A stretch of DNA of 64,000 nt from Bolinopsis microptera. Its lineage: Eukaryota; Ctenophora; Tentaculata; Lobata; Bolinopsidae. Shown here one piece after another: positions 1 to 13,000 of the stretch. Every line of letters begins with the position of its first letter. The first letter of the stretch is position 1. Where the stretch lies: positions 21,032,658-21,096,657 of the forward strand of contig NC_087073.1 in NCBI RefSeq assembly GCF_026151205.1, written 5' to 3'. Below the pieces are notes generated by a model. It was not told the origin of the DNA, did no database searches, and worked only from the letters and a program-made list of their open reading frames with translations. The translations under genes were made by a program, and so were the position numbers.

Positions 1-787
1 AAAATGGTAGATCTACGGATCAGCATATATCCAAGAAAAAACTCACTAGGTTAATTTGACTAAGATATTTAAGAGATTTAAGTTTTACTTTTATTTAAGC
101 AGGACAATACATTTATTCCGTGCATTTTGTTTCAGTTACATAATATACTAATATATAGTTGATATTTCAATAAATGAGTCAGTGGGCTGTTTTGGTTATT
201 TGCATGATATAACTATTGATCCTGATAAACAGATGAAAACTAGATAGAATCTGATCAAAATAGCCCAAGAGTCATTCAACAAAAACTATTTGTCGATTTA
301 AAATAAAATTAGAACTCGATAAGCGTTCAATTTCTCTATCATTAATTCTTGACTTTCAAGATTTTGAACTTTATAATTCATTAAAAACTGAGGATCCAAA
401 TTCACAAGAGTGAAAATTCCAGAATAATTGTTAATTATTTAACGGAAGTATCATTACTAATAGTTAATTAACGACAGCAGTGGGTTATCTAATATCGACG
501 TATTGTTTATTTAACCTAGACATTATTGTGTTTATCTGGTATCGTTTTAATAAACATATTTTACCAAAATCTTCGTTTCATTCTCGCTGGAGCTTCATAA
601 TAATACCGTGCATTCGCTCTATATCTTTATCTGCAATTTCTGCATACAACTTTTTGAAGGGCGCAAAATGGGCTGGGTAGTTTGAATTCTTTGGTTTTTT
701 GTCTCAAAACATGCTTTTAATTTCAAAGCAGGACTTATAGTAGTAGTCATAGCACAATTTATTTTAAAAATCTGTCGCCAAATTTCC
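1..787. other. Intron sequence, nothing assigned
   Basis: AT-rich sequence at the left edge, presumably dynein intron 30. A 35-codon minus-strand open stretch at about 580-690 (PAHFAPFKKLYAEIADKDIE) looks coding-like. It does not match the expected continuation of AAA2 and was not assigned. Confidence 0.4.
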
Positions 788-904
788 CTACCAAAGACGG
801 TTAATTCTGAGGGTTAATCGTAAAAAACTTACTTTAGCAAATCTTTGTAAGTTTGTATGATTAATGATGGTACTTACTTTAGCAACTCTCCGTAAAAAAC
901 TTAC

Positions 905-1039
905 TTTAGCAAATCTTCGTATGATGGTAGCGAGAATTCCATCTGACCACTCGTAAGAGTCCTTGTCGAACTGTCCGTACAACTTCTCCAGAGACACGCA
1001 CTTCGGGTTCAGTGTCATACACTTTATACTGTCATTAAA
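905..1039 (-). CDS. Dynein heavy chain exon 30 (AAA2), last exon in window
   Basis: 45 codons, phase 0: [20 protein letters not shown] and [14 protein letters not shown] (family +NPKA.T..LYG..D..T.EW.DG+L). Acceptor CTGCAG, donor AAA|GTAAGT. Two further copies of the exon end with donor follow. I saw no convincing next exon in 1-788. Confidence 0.93.
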
Positions 1040-4000
1040 CTGCAGTATTATTAGTTTGTTAGTGACGTGAAAAGAGTACAGTAAATACTGTATTGATAGA
1101 ATGATAAAATGGAATGACTGTTGTGATGGTTAGGTGAAATGAAGTAATTACTACTAATTACTACTAATTAATTAGTAATTAGTAGTCATGACCTACTGTT
1201 GCAAGAAGATTGAGAATGACCCACCTTATTTTTATTATTCTTATTCTTTATTTGATCAGCTATATTGTTAGAAAAACTGCTGAGTCTCCTTCGTGTCATC
1301 CTGTGTTGCGCGAACCTGCTGTTCAGACCCATAGCTTTAGTGAACATGCTAGGATCTAGGATCATACTCGGATCTAACACCGACTTTTTACTTGATCGCA
1401 TGTTTTTGCCCTGACCCTCCCGCATTTGAGATAACTTTGCAGCGTTCCCTTTGTTGGTGCAGTGACAATTGAATGTGTGGAAACATGTCCCTTTGATTGG
1501 TCCTATTCCCTATTTAAGGGTGAGGGTGAGTGGTATGTTAGTGGTACTGGTATGTTAGTGGTATGTTAGTGGTATGTGAGTGGTATGTTAGTGGTATGTT
1601 AGTGGTATGTTAGTGGTATGTTAGTGGTATGTTAGTGGTATGTTAGTGGTATGTTAGTGGTATGTTAGTGGTATGTTAGTGGTATGTTAGTGGTATGTTA
1701 GTGGTATGTTAGTGGTATGTTAGTGGTATGTGAGTGGTATGTTAGTGGTATGTCAGTGGTATGTTAGTAGTATGTGAGTGGTATGTTAGTGGTATGTGAG
1801 GTGTCATAATATACTAATATAGTGAAAAGAAATAAATATTTAAAAGTTGAAAGTTAATATCTTCACGAGCCTATAAAGTACTTTATACTACTAAGTACTA
1901 AAATAATTGTGAGAGATAACTCACGGAGGGGGGAGCGTTCTGGTTGAAGAGAGGCTCAGTGTTGGCAAGTTTCCCCAGAGCATGAGCCAGGATGGTCCGA
2001 CTGGTGGTCTTACCCCCACTAGTTCCCCCTACCTGCATCACACCATGTCTCACTAGCATTGTATTGTAGAGCTGCATTGTTTTGGAGACTTGGGCCTCGT
2101 TTATCAGCAGTAGCTGCTCTTGTAACACCTCTTTTATTGCAGTCTGATAACAGTTCAGAGTCATTATATCAATATATTATTTAATTAGTCCCATTAATAA
2201 TGTTTAATCAACATCAGATGGCCTACTGGGGTTATTTCTAATGAGGCACTCTATGCTCGTTGTTATGTCACTCCCTTGTCTGTGAGAGTCTCTAAGTTTC
2301 GATGGAGAATGTTAGGACATATCTTAAGAGGACAGGAAGACTCACCAGCATACACCTCTATGTTATTTGCTATAAATTCTGATATTTTTATGGAAGGGAG
2401 ACGGGGTAGACCATGTTTAAACTTATTAGATGTTATTAGAAAAGACTTGACTAGTAGAAATCTTGATATTAGACTTAAGAATTTGACTGATTTCGAAGAC
2501 CTTAGATTTTTGGCTTTAGATAGGGAGGAATGGAAGAAGTTAGAAGATGGTTGATGTTTTTGTTTTCTTTTTTATGCGTTTTGATATCTATAAGGTGCCT
2601 AGGATGCTCTTTTAAAGAGATATTTCGTACTTTGAAAGATTTACTACTACTACTAATAATGTTTAATTGATTTAATCACAATTTATACTGGGGAAATCAG
2701 CAGTTAAATTACCCGTAAGATAAGAGTATCCTCCTTAAAGTTCTCGAAGGCAGGGAACAAGTCCTCCACAATACCCATAAACAAAGGCACATCCTCCGCG
2801 ATGAATTTGGGGATACTGGCATCAAACACAGCCTGTAGCAGCAGAGTAGTGTCGTCTATGTGACTGTACATGGTTTTGTTGCGCCTCATCTCCCCCGCTA
2901 CTTGCAGCACAGCCTTGATAGCGCGCAGTCCGAAGTCGTAGTGGTGTTGCTGGGAGAGCTGTCTGCTGCTGAGTTGGTAGAGTTGGACTAGTTTGCTGCT
3001 CAGAACACCTGCTAGCAGGAACCCCTCTGAGAACAGGATCACCTGTAAAGAGGTGTGAGAGATACAGATCACAGCTGGGGAGATTGAATTGTTAGATACA
3101 TTTCCACAAGAGGACCCTCTATTGGGAACTCATACCAAGAGGAGGAAACTAACCTCGATAATGAGCCCAAAGTCAGGTAAAGTCATGGCAACAGGTCTAA
3201 AGAGAGGAGGAAACTAACCTCGATAATGAGCCCAAAGTCAGGTAAAGTCATGGCAACAGGTCTAAAGAGAGGAGGAAACTAACCTCGATAATGAGCCCAA
3301 AGTCAGGTAAAGTCATCGCAACAGGTCTAAAGATAGGAGGAAACTAACCTCGATAATGAGCCCAAAGTCAGGTAAAGTCATGGCAACAGGTCTAAAGAGA
3401 GGAGGAAACTAACCTCGATAATGAGCCCAAAGTCAGGTAAAGTCATCGCAACAGGTCTAAAGAGAGGAGGAAACTAACCTCGATAATGAGCCCAAAGTCA
3501 GGTAAAGTCATCGCAACAGGTCTAAAGAGGAGGAAACTAACCTCGATAATGAGCCCAAAGTCAGGTAAAGTCATCGCAACAGGTCTAAAGAGAGGAAACT
3601 AACCTCGATAATGAGCCCAAAGTCAGGTAAAGTCATCGCAACAGGTCTAAAGAGGGGAAACTAACCTCGATAATGAGCTCAAAGTCAGGTAAAGTCATCG
3701 CAACAGGTCTAAAGAGAGGAAACTAACCTCGATAATGAGCCCAAAGTCAGGTAAAGTCATCGCAACAGGTCTAAAGAGGAGGAAACTAACCTCGATAATG
3801 AGCCCAAAGTCAGGTAAAGTCATCGCAACAGGTCTAAAGAGAGGAAACTAACCTCGATAATGAGCCCAAAGTCAGGTAAAGTCATCGCAACAGGTCTAAA
3901 GAGAGACTTGAGATTGTCAGGCAGTTCGACTCTACCAGCGTACCCAGGATTCATGGTTATGAAGAACCCGCAGGTGGGGTTTACTCTTATCTCGTGACCC

Positions 4001-7000
4001 TCAAACACACACCTGGAGAAACATATTAGTTGACCAGTGATCTAGATCTGGAATAAATTAATTGTTTTTTTCTAAATTTGTTCAAAAACTTATAAATTTT
4101 AAATTTTAATTATAAATTATAAATATTATCTTACTATATATATATATAAAGCGAGACGATATATATATATATATATATATCTGTGCCATTTTACTGACAC
4201 CACGGCATCAACTTTAACGCGACTTTCCGCATAACCCGTAAAAGATATACAACTGGAAATTTTTTGGCTGGGTCAAATGCTTTAATGGCCTTCAAATCAG
4301 CATGAAAAAATAAAAAATTGGCCAAGGAATAATGATTTTAGAGCCGAAAATTTGGACCCCCAAGTGGTGTCAAAAACGCCAACTAAATAGGTAATAATTA
4401 TTTTAGTATTTTGAGTCTTGACACCGTTTAGGGTTATATTACACGGGTTCCTGCTAGTATTTATAATGCGACTTGAGGTTGAATAAATTGACCTTCAAGT
4501 ACTCACTACGATTATAGACAGTTTTGGGTACAAAATAATCAGACAAATCTTATATAAACCTTGAGAGGTGAGCATCTTTAGCCCTCTTCAAGATCTGAAG
4601 CTGCTGAGCCACCACACTCAGCACTTCCAGATCTATCCTGTTAAACTCGTCAAAACAGCACCAAGATCCTGACTGTGTCAGACCAGAGAAGAATCGTGCC
4701 AGCATCTTGAAGTCGAGCCCTTCAGAGCAGTTGAACACGACACACTGTTTCCCGAACCCCTTGGAGAGGTCCTTGACAGTCTCTGTTTTGCCGGTACCAG
4801 CGGGGCCTCCAGGTGCTCCTCCCAAATGGAGGTGCAAAGCTGTAGTCAGCGTCAGGAAACATCGGTCTGACGGGTTACAATTCGGCTCAGACACGTTTCA
4901 TGTCAATAAGTTCTAACTTTCAAAATAACTGGTGCACCACTAACAATTTAATAAAGAAATAAAAAAGGACTCATTACCTAAGCTTTCAAAAACTTTCAGC
5001 ATTTGCAGTGCTAAGGTCAAATTAACACTAGTTACTGTACCTGTAAGAGGTGTGACGACTAATCGAGAAGTGGAGCCCAGATATTCGAACCCGTACTCAA
5101 AAACAGAGTTATTCTGCCTGATCATCACTGTATCTCTTATGTCGTCAAAGTTGTAGCGCAGTTGCCGTGTCCATTCGAAATCATCCGAGTTCTGGATCTG
5201 GTGAAACGGAATTAGGTTAAGAGTTGTGTTCATCTACTTCTTTCATGCATAGGCATACGATATCAAGTTATACTGTAAAACTGTTAATTCTACGAACAGT
5301 GAAAATTAAATATAATTAGGGTCAAACCTGTTTATCCAACAAGTCCTTGATGACATCCCTAGCGTGAACCTCAATAGTAAGCAAGGACTCTAGAGCGAGT
5401 CTCTGCCAAGGTTCCATATCTGAGGTAACGTTCTGGGACAGTTGAGTCAGCTTGTCCACCCACATTTTGTGCAGGTTTGTTAGTTTCTGATCTGAGGTGT
5501 CACTGTAGAAGGCGTCCTCTATAAGCTGGTTCCAGATAACTTGAGATACCAAGATAATCACCTGACCACTGTTACTCTTCCACCACTCGTGATAAGGTAG
5601 GTTCATGTAGGAGAGGAGGGCTCCTTTTATTGTGTACCTTACTACCTGAATTAAACAATGTTTTAATGACTTCATAATATGACCATCTTATATCCAGGAG
5701 ACATTACTAAAGTCGATAAATAAATCCATTATATTTGCTATTATAAGTTACCTCGAACATGGCGGTCTCTACGAGCCCCATCCAGACTTCCACGTTGCCT
5801 CTAACTCTGAGTACCCGGATAAGATCCAGAGTTTCCCCCTCTGCTGACATGAGACCTTTAACACACGCAGACTGGTTAGCTTCCTTTGTTATTATTAGTT
5901 TCTTTATGTTACCTGGAACAGTGTTATTATTAACTTATTATTTGGGCTTGAAACTGTAAAATGTCATGTAGAAAATCAGGAAAAGGCTCCATATTAGATT
6001 TATAAGATGACTAACCAAAACATTTAGTAAGTTTAGACTGCACAGAGGCAGGGTTCTTGGAGTTGGAGAGGATGCTGAGTATATCATCGTTAGAAAGAAA
6101 GTAGAACCGGGAAAATACAAGTCGTTTTGTTTCTAGGTAATCTTCTAAACACTTCAGTATCTTGTCCAGATTAGCATTATTTGCCTGAAAAGAAAGTTCA
6201 GAGAAAGAAAAATATTATAGAATCAGGAAATATTGTTTTCGATCATGATATTGATAATATCCTCTATCGAATGTTATGGAGTCTGGACCCTAATTAACTA
6301 TTGAATGTTATGGAGTCTGGACACTAATTAACTATTGAATGTTGTCGAGTCTGGACATTAAGTAACTATTGAATGTTATGGAGTCTGGACACTAATTAAC
6401 TAATTAACTTATTAACTAATTAACTAATTAGTGGAGTCTGGATCCTAACCTGGAGAGTCTCCAGAACACCAGGAGTAGTAGCTGCCCAGATAGCATTACT
6501 TCTTTCCTGCACTTTCCTCATCAGCTCCTTCCAAGACTTATCCACCTGACTGAACAGTCTAGCTTCTCTCGGCAGTTGCCTGGGCAAGTCATTTCTTAGC
6601 TAGAACCTTAACGTAGTTTCACTCTATCAAACATGATGCTCACACATTGGACCTAATATTAGTGCTGAAAAGAGAATTACCTCTGAATATCTGGGGTAGT
6701 AAGAATGCTCTCCAAATACATCCAGTTTCTCTGACACGTGATCCACTCATCTAGTGTTACAGAGAACAGCTCCAGCCTCCGGTCCCACTCATCTACTATA
6801 TCTTGGATAGGGTTCACAAACCTCGACCCCTTTATTGTTGCTATGGTTACCAGACTCTCTTCCAGTGCTATCTGCACATCGTCCACACCTTCATGAGAAG
6901 AATGTGGTCACTCATATTCTTATCCATATAAATTTAAACAGAATTATCTAAAAGCAGGCAGATATTACAAAAGCTTTCAACGTTTCCAATTCCTTAATGA

Positions 7001-10000
7001 GAAAGCATGGTAAAAAAACTAGAATAATTAGATTACGCAACAAACTAACCAGACAAAACGACCATGTCAGGATGGTCTCGGTACGGTACTAAAGTAAACT
7101 CGGTTCTCTTCCAAATCTCTATAACCTTCTGTAACATTCCCTCGAGAGTAGCCTCATTGCTAGCTTGTATTGAGATCTTGGCAATGTCTCCTCTCTGTTC
7201 GAAATAGGAGGACTCTAAAACCTTTGCTACAGTACACAGTGGGTCCTGCACCACGTTGATACCTGAGGGAGGACAGAGGTTATCTTTTGTAATCCCACTT
7301 TAGCAAACTATTTTATAATCTTACAATTTGTTTTATATGGCATACAGCATTGTTATCTCATATTATCAGAATATGATTCATACCAGTGAGAGCCTCAATA
7401 GCAGTGAGATGCCGAGCCTTTAGGACGGGATTGCGGAGTGACACCAGGAGAGGGAGAGATAACTTGAACTCCTCTACTCCGATCTTAAGACAGGGTAAGA
7501 TGTTGTTCACAGGCAGGGCTGAAACGTTGTCATTATCTTTAGGGAGATGCTTCTTTGTTACAAAATAAACATAGGCCACAAAAGTTCTATTGTGTCGATC
7601 TTGGCCGATTAGGGCAAATTGTCCACCCCATTTATATTGCTGTCTTTGTTATTTATTATCAATGGTTATTGTTACTATCCTACAGTACTACTAACTGTTT
7701 TTTTGTAGTACATGCCCTGCTTCCTTCCATTCCTAAACTACCTTACAAGCTCTTCCTCTTTTACACCCTTTTCAATCACTTCATTTCACTCATTCACTTC
7801 ATATCTTATTACCACAGTATCTGCCAAAACCAACATGGCCCATGTGGAAGGGGGCCTTGACGTTGTTGACCACTTGGCCCTGCATCCCAAGCTGACGGTC
7901 GGCCTCCACTCTCTAAAAACATACCTTCAGTGAAGGCAGATGGTCAGCAAATAGCGATGCTAGGGCTTGGTGTGAACAAATCTTGACCTACTTTCACACC
8001 TTAGGGACGACTCTCGCAAATGCGAGAGTAATGACCCCGGGGAGGGCCCCATTGGTTTTAGTAGGTTGCATTTAAAAAAAATAAAATTAAAAAAAAAAAA
8101 AAAAAAAAAATAAATAAATAAATAAACATCAACAAATCCCTGAAGCAACATAACAAGCTGTAAAGAAGTAATCCAGCTATTCAAGATAACCTTTAATAAC
8201 CATCATTAAGTTATTCTAATGTAATTAGACCTACCTTTTTCTAGTAACATAATGGTTTGAGTCATGTGCTTTACTATCTTCTGTATCTCCGTCACATCAA
8301 TAGTGTGGAAGGAAGAGGAACTCCAAGTGCTCATGTACTTCTTCCAGTCGGTTAGGTTCTCCCAGAGAAGCTTGCGGAGGCGAATGTCTCGTTCACACTC
8401 TGACAACTCCAGCTGTAGTAACGTACTCGTACTCTCGCTGGTGTAGGAACTGCGGTAAATCCGGGGGTTTTCAACATTACGTTCAGAGGAATTAGGAAGC
8501 CTGAGGAATAGCATAAAGCTCCCGATACAAGTTTGCAGCCTTTACGCTATGTAAAATAATTGTAATAATAATAATAATAATAATAGGATTATGGCCACAT
8601 AGCCATCTCGACAAAACTTGAAACCCAACTGCACTCTACGCTATTGCAGTTCGCACAATATTTTCAAAAAGAAAAATGTTCCTATCCGGAACATGTAATG
8701 ATTAATTATTTTAAGGACGTTAACATGTAGTTCTGAATTTATTAATCAAGATACATTGATTCCTCGGTATTTAGCAATCAATGGGTTATTAGACATGAAA
8801 TATGCATATGAATCATGCTCACATGTATTTATTTTTGACATCAAGGTTTCGCTGAGATCCCAGAAGTGACCCTTTGACGATGCTCCACTCGCTATCAGTT
8901 CATTTTTATAACATTGAAGTCGAGCTTTGAATGCGTCTACTGAACTGGCTTCTTTAACCGAACTTGGTACTTTGTTCCAGTAATTGGCAACCCGGTTACT
9001 GAGGACCTGATTTCCTCTTTTATCTTTTAGGATCTTGGTACCACTACGTGATATCCTGAAAAGATCTTGTCCATAGTCCACTTTACCCGTCGTTATTTTA
9101 AAGGTTTCAATAAGATCACCCCTCATACGGCGCTCCAGTAGTGTTGTTAACTGGAGGATTCTCAGTCTCTCGTCGTATGGTAGGATACCAATCCCGTCGA
9201 TTATTCGTGTAAATTCTCTTTGAACATCTTCTATCTTCTTAATAGTCCTCCAGTTTCCGTGCTCTGCTGGTAGATTCCACACTTGCACAGCGTATTCGAT
9301 GTGAGGTCGAACTAGAGTTCGGTAGACATTTAGCATAACAAATTTGTTACGGCAGATCAAGCTTCGTTTGATCCAGCCTATAACAGACTTTGCTTTTTTC
9401 ACGGACTTATCTATATGGTCACTCCAGTCCAGGTTTCTGGTAGTTAGAACTCCAAGATCCTTTTCTGACTTCACTTGGGGGAGGCATTCCCCATTCATGA
9501 AGTACTCATGCATTGGATTGTTACGCCCAATATGTAGAACCTTACACTTGCCATCCTTCACATTGAATCTTAGGAGCCATTCCTTCTCCCACGCATTGAG
9601 TTTCAGTATATCATCTTGTGCAACACTGTGCTTAGCTGTGCTCGTTACTAGCTTAAGATCGTCAGCAAAGAGTGATACGAAGCTCTCAATTCCATCAGGG
9701 AGATCATTTATGAAGAGCAGGAAGAGCAGGGGGCCCAGCACGGTTCCTTGAGGGACCCCGGATGTTACAGCAATTGTAACTACATAAATAAACAATTGTA
9801 CTACATAAATAAACCTGTTTGAAGTGTCAGCTCTACCAGAGGACCCGAATCTCGCTTGATAGTCCATGAACTTGTGGGCCATATCAGAGTATTTCTCGTA
9901 CGTCTTGTGGTAGTTAACAATGGTCTGGAGAGCTACTGAAGCGGACACTTCGTCTGCTAGCACGTTGGAGTGTCGTACCTGGGGACAAGGTTGTCAAGTA

Positions 10001-13000
10001 GAGGAACAAGGAGATGACGTCACAGTTTTAATAATCAAGAATTTGAAAATAGTCGTGTTTTGTTGGATAAGGGTATAAATAATAAGGCCAAATAAAAGTG
10101 CAAATTTGGGAACCTCATCTTTGAGAGTCTTCAAATCGTCGAGAAGACGAGATATCTGGGCCTCCAGATCCTTGCTGTACTTTTTAATGAGTTCGTCTTT
10201 AGTAGCCTCACTGTAAGTCAGTGTCGCCTTGAGATGAGTAAAAGAAGGCAGCAGAGTCCTGTACAACGCCAGCTCCTCAGGCGGAAGTGGAACATCAAAC
10301 TCGTCAGCTACAGCGTACATCTTAGCTATCAGTCCATACTCCTTCTCCATTGTGGGCAGGTCCACCAGCAGCTTAGTCATGAAGGACAGGTACTTCACAA
10401 AGTCTGACACATCCTTACATGGTTTCTCTAGACGATGAGTGGCGTCCTGGAGATTAGGAGGATTAGGTTTAGATTAAACATTTAACAGCGATCCTTTTCA
10501 GGGAATTCGTGGTTTCTCAGGACATAGAGAGATATGATTTGTAGCACGGTGGACAGAATACCATCAGGATGGAAGACATGTGCAATGGGAGCTGCAATAC
10601 TGGTACCTTAATATTGATGAGGAGGTCCTCATTTCGTCTGTAAGCAATAACAGGTAACCGTTCGTTAACATCTGATAATATCCGTAGTGGGAAAGGTAGA
10701 CAAGTATCTCGGAATGGTTGGATCTTCAGAACCATGAGCCCTTCCCTCACTGATATGGGCAACGTCTGCATCGCCTGTAGTACAAACATTTGGTAATCGA
10801 GATAACGAAATCTAACAGATATTACGGTTGAAACCTGTTAATAATTAATAATGACCTGTTACAATTAAAATATTTAATTTATTTGTTGGTAATCTTGTTT
10901 TGCTCTTATGAGTGGGTCAATCATTTATTTTTAATTGTAGTTGACGAAATGAGAGTCTCCACTCAGTGTGTACACACTGAGTGGAGACTCTCATTTCGTC
11001 AACTACAATTAAAAATAAATTTAATTTATTTATTAATATTACCATGACTTGCTCGTGGTGTTTGGCTAGGACCAACTTGAACTGATCACTAGTCCACTCG
11101 CCCTCGTCCATACTCTTCTTAACATTCAACTTGGCACACTCTTCTACCATCGAGCAGTACAACATGAACGGCTGCAATTTATTGAGATTTATGAATAAAT
11201 AAATAAATTTACAGGAGTATCGGATAAATTTCACAATTTGTTAGTAGCGTTAGAATATAAGTCGGAAAATAAACTGACTGTGGCTTTCTCCCAGACACTA
11301 TCTAGATTCTTGTGCAGCAGCTGGAGTATCTCAGAGCAGTTCACTTTCATTCCAGCATCTTCTGTTACAGACATCATATCAATGTACTGCCCTTCCCATC
11401 TGATAAATACTATACTCAATCTTATTACTGGGGAGGGGGGTGACAGTCTTATAACTGGGGGGGGGGGGGGGGGGGGGGCCAGGGCAGTCTTATAACTGGG
11501 GGGGGGGGGGGGGGGGGCAGTCTTATAACTGGGGGGGGGGTGGCGGGGCAGTAGTCTTATAACTGGGTACCTTGGGTTCGTTTCGGGCTAGCACGCCCAG
11601 GCCAAGACATCTTGCGTCTCCACCACCGGTGTCTCCGTTATCATGTCTTGCTCACAGCCCATTCCAAGATTGAATTGCCATTAGCCCCTGTATATCCAGG
11701 GGTAGGAGGGGTGTCGGGGACGGTATGGAGAAAGCGATCAAGTGCTGCCTTGAATTTTGGCGAGGTTGGGAATTGGGATAGACTTGATGTCGTGAGGCAC
11801 AACGTTATACAAAGCAGAGGCCACTGAAGGGAAAGAATGGAACCTCATGGTGTTGATGCTTTTGTATTTTGATCCGCCAAGAGGACGAATACATGTCACA
11901 CCTCTTCTTTGAGAGTGTTGGAAAGTAATGTTTACACTGTTGAGAATCTCACCGTAGTAAATTTTCCAGACAAGGATGATCATGTACCTCTCTCGGCGGC
12001 GCTGTAGGGAGTAGAGATCAAGCTGCTTCAGGCGCTCCCAGTAGCTAAGATGCTTGTATCCTGCTATTTTTGCAGTGAATGAGCGTTGGATCGACTCAAT
12101 CATGATTATGTCACACTGCAGGTGAGGCGACCAGAGAGCACAACAATACTCGGTAATAGAGCGGACGTATGTCTTGAAGAGCATCATCATCGTGTCTTTG
12201 TCTCTGGTAGAGAAAGTTCTCGGTACCCATCCAGCTTTGCTCGCTGCCTCAGAGGACTTTCTTGTGATGTGTTGACGCCAGGAGAGATCACTGTCAACAT
12301 GTTTTACAACTATAGGAACAGGTCGTTAATATACAAAATAAATAGCAGTGGGCCTAACACAGTGCCCTGTGGTACCCCACTTAGCACCATTATGACGAGG
12401 GATTCAATACCATCTACAACGACATGTTGGGTTCTTCCACTGAGGAAGCTTTCCAGCCAGCGGTGGGCGTTGCCCTGGATACCGTACATATGGAGCTTCT
12501 TCAGAAGTATGGCGTGGTCTACCTTATCGAAGTGTGGTACCCCACTTAACACCATTATGACGAGAGATTCGATACCATCTACAACGACATGTTGGGTTCT
12601 TCCACTGAGGAAGCTCTCCAGCCAACGGTGGAGGGGGGGGGGGGCAGTATTATTACTGGGGGGAGGGGGCAGTCTTACAACTGGGGGGGGGGGGGGGGAG
12701 GGGGCAGTATTATTACTGGGGGGGGGGGGCAGTATTATTACTGGGGGGTAGTCTTATAACTGGGGGGGGGGGGCAGTCTTATAACTAGGGGGAATAAGAC
12801 TGCCCCCCTCAGTAATAAGATAGGGATATAGATAGAGGGAATAATAACTCACCCTTCAAAAGGACACTGCTCCGACTCCATGACATACTCGAACTTGACT
12901 CTAGTAACAAAAGAAGATAAGCTAGCATCGTGCAGAACGGACCCGAACTCTGACACTAGCTGCTTGATATTATTGGTGATAGTTCCGAACGCTTCAGAGC

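Noticed and set aside
1186..1425. Minus-strand ORF ([18 protein letters not shown]...) in dynein intron 29
   Set aside because: Exons 29 and 30 join in phase without it and no dynein block fits; no other support.
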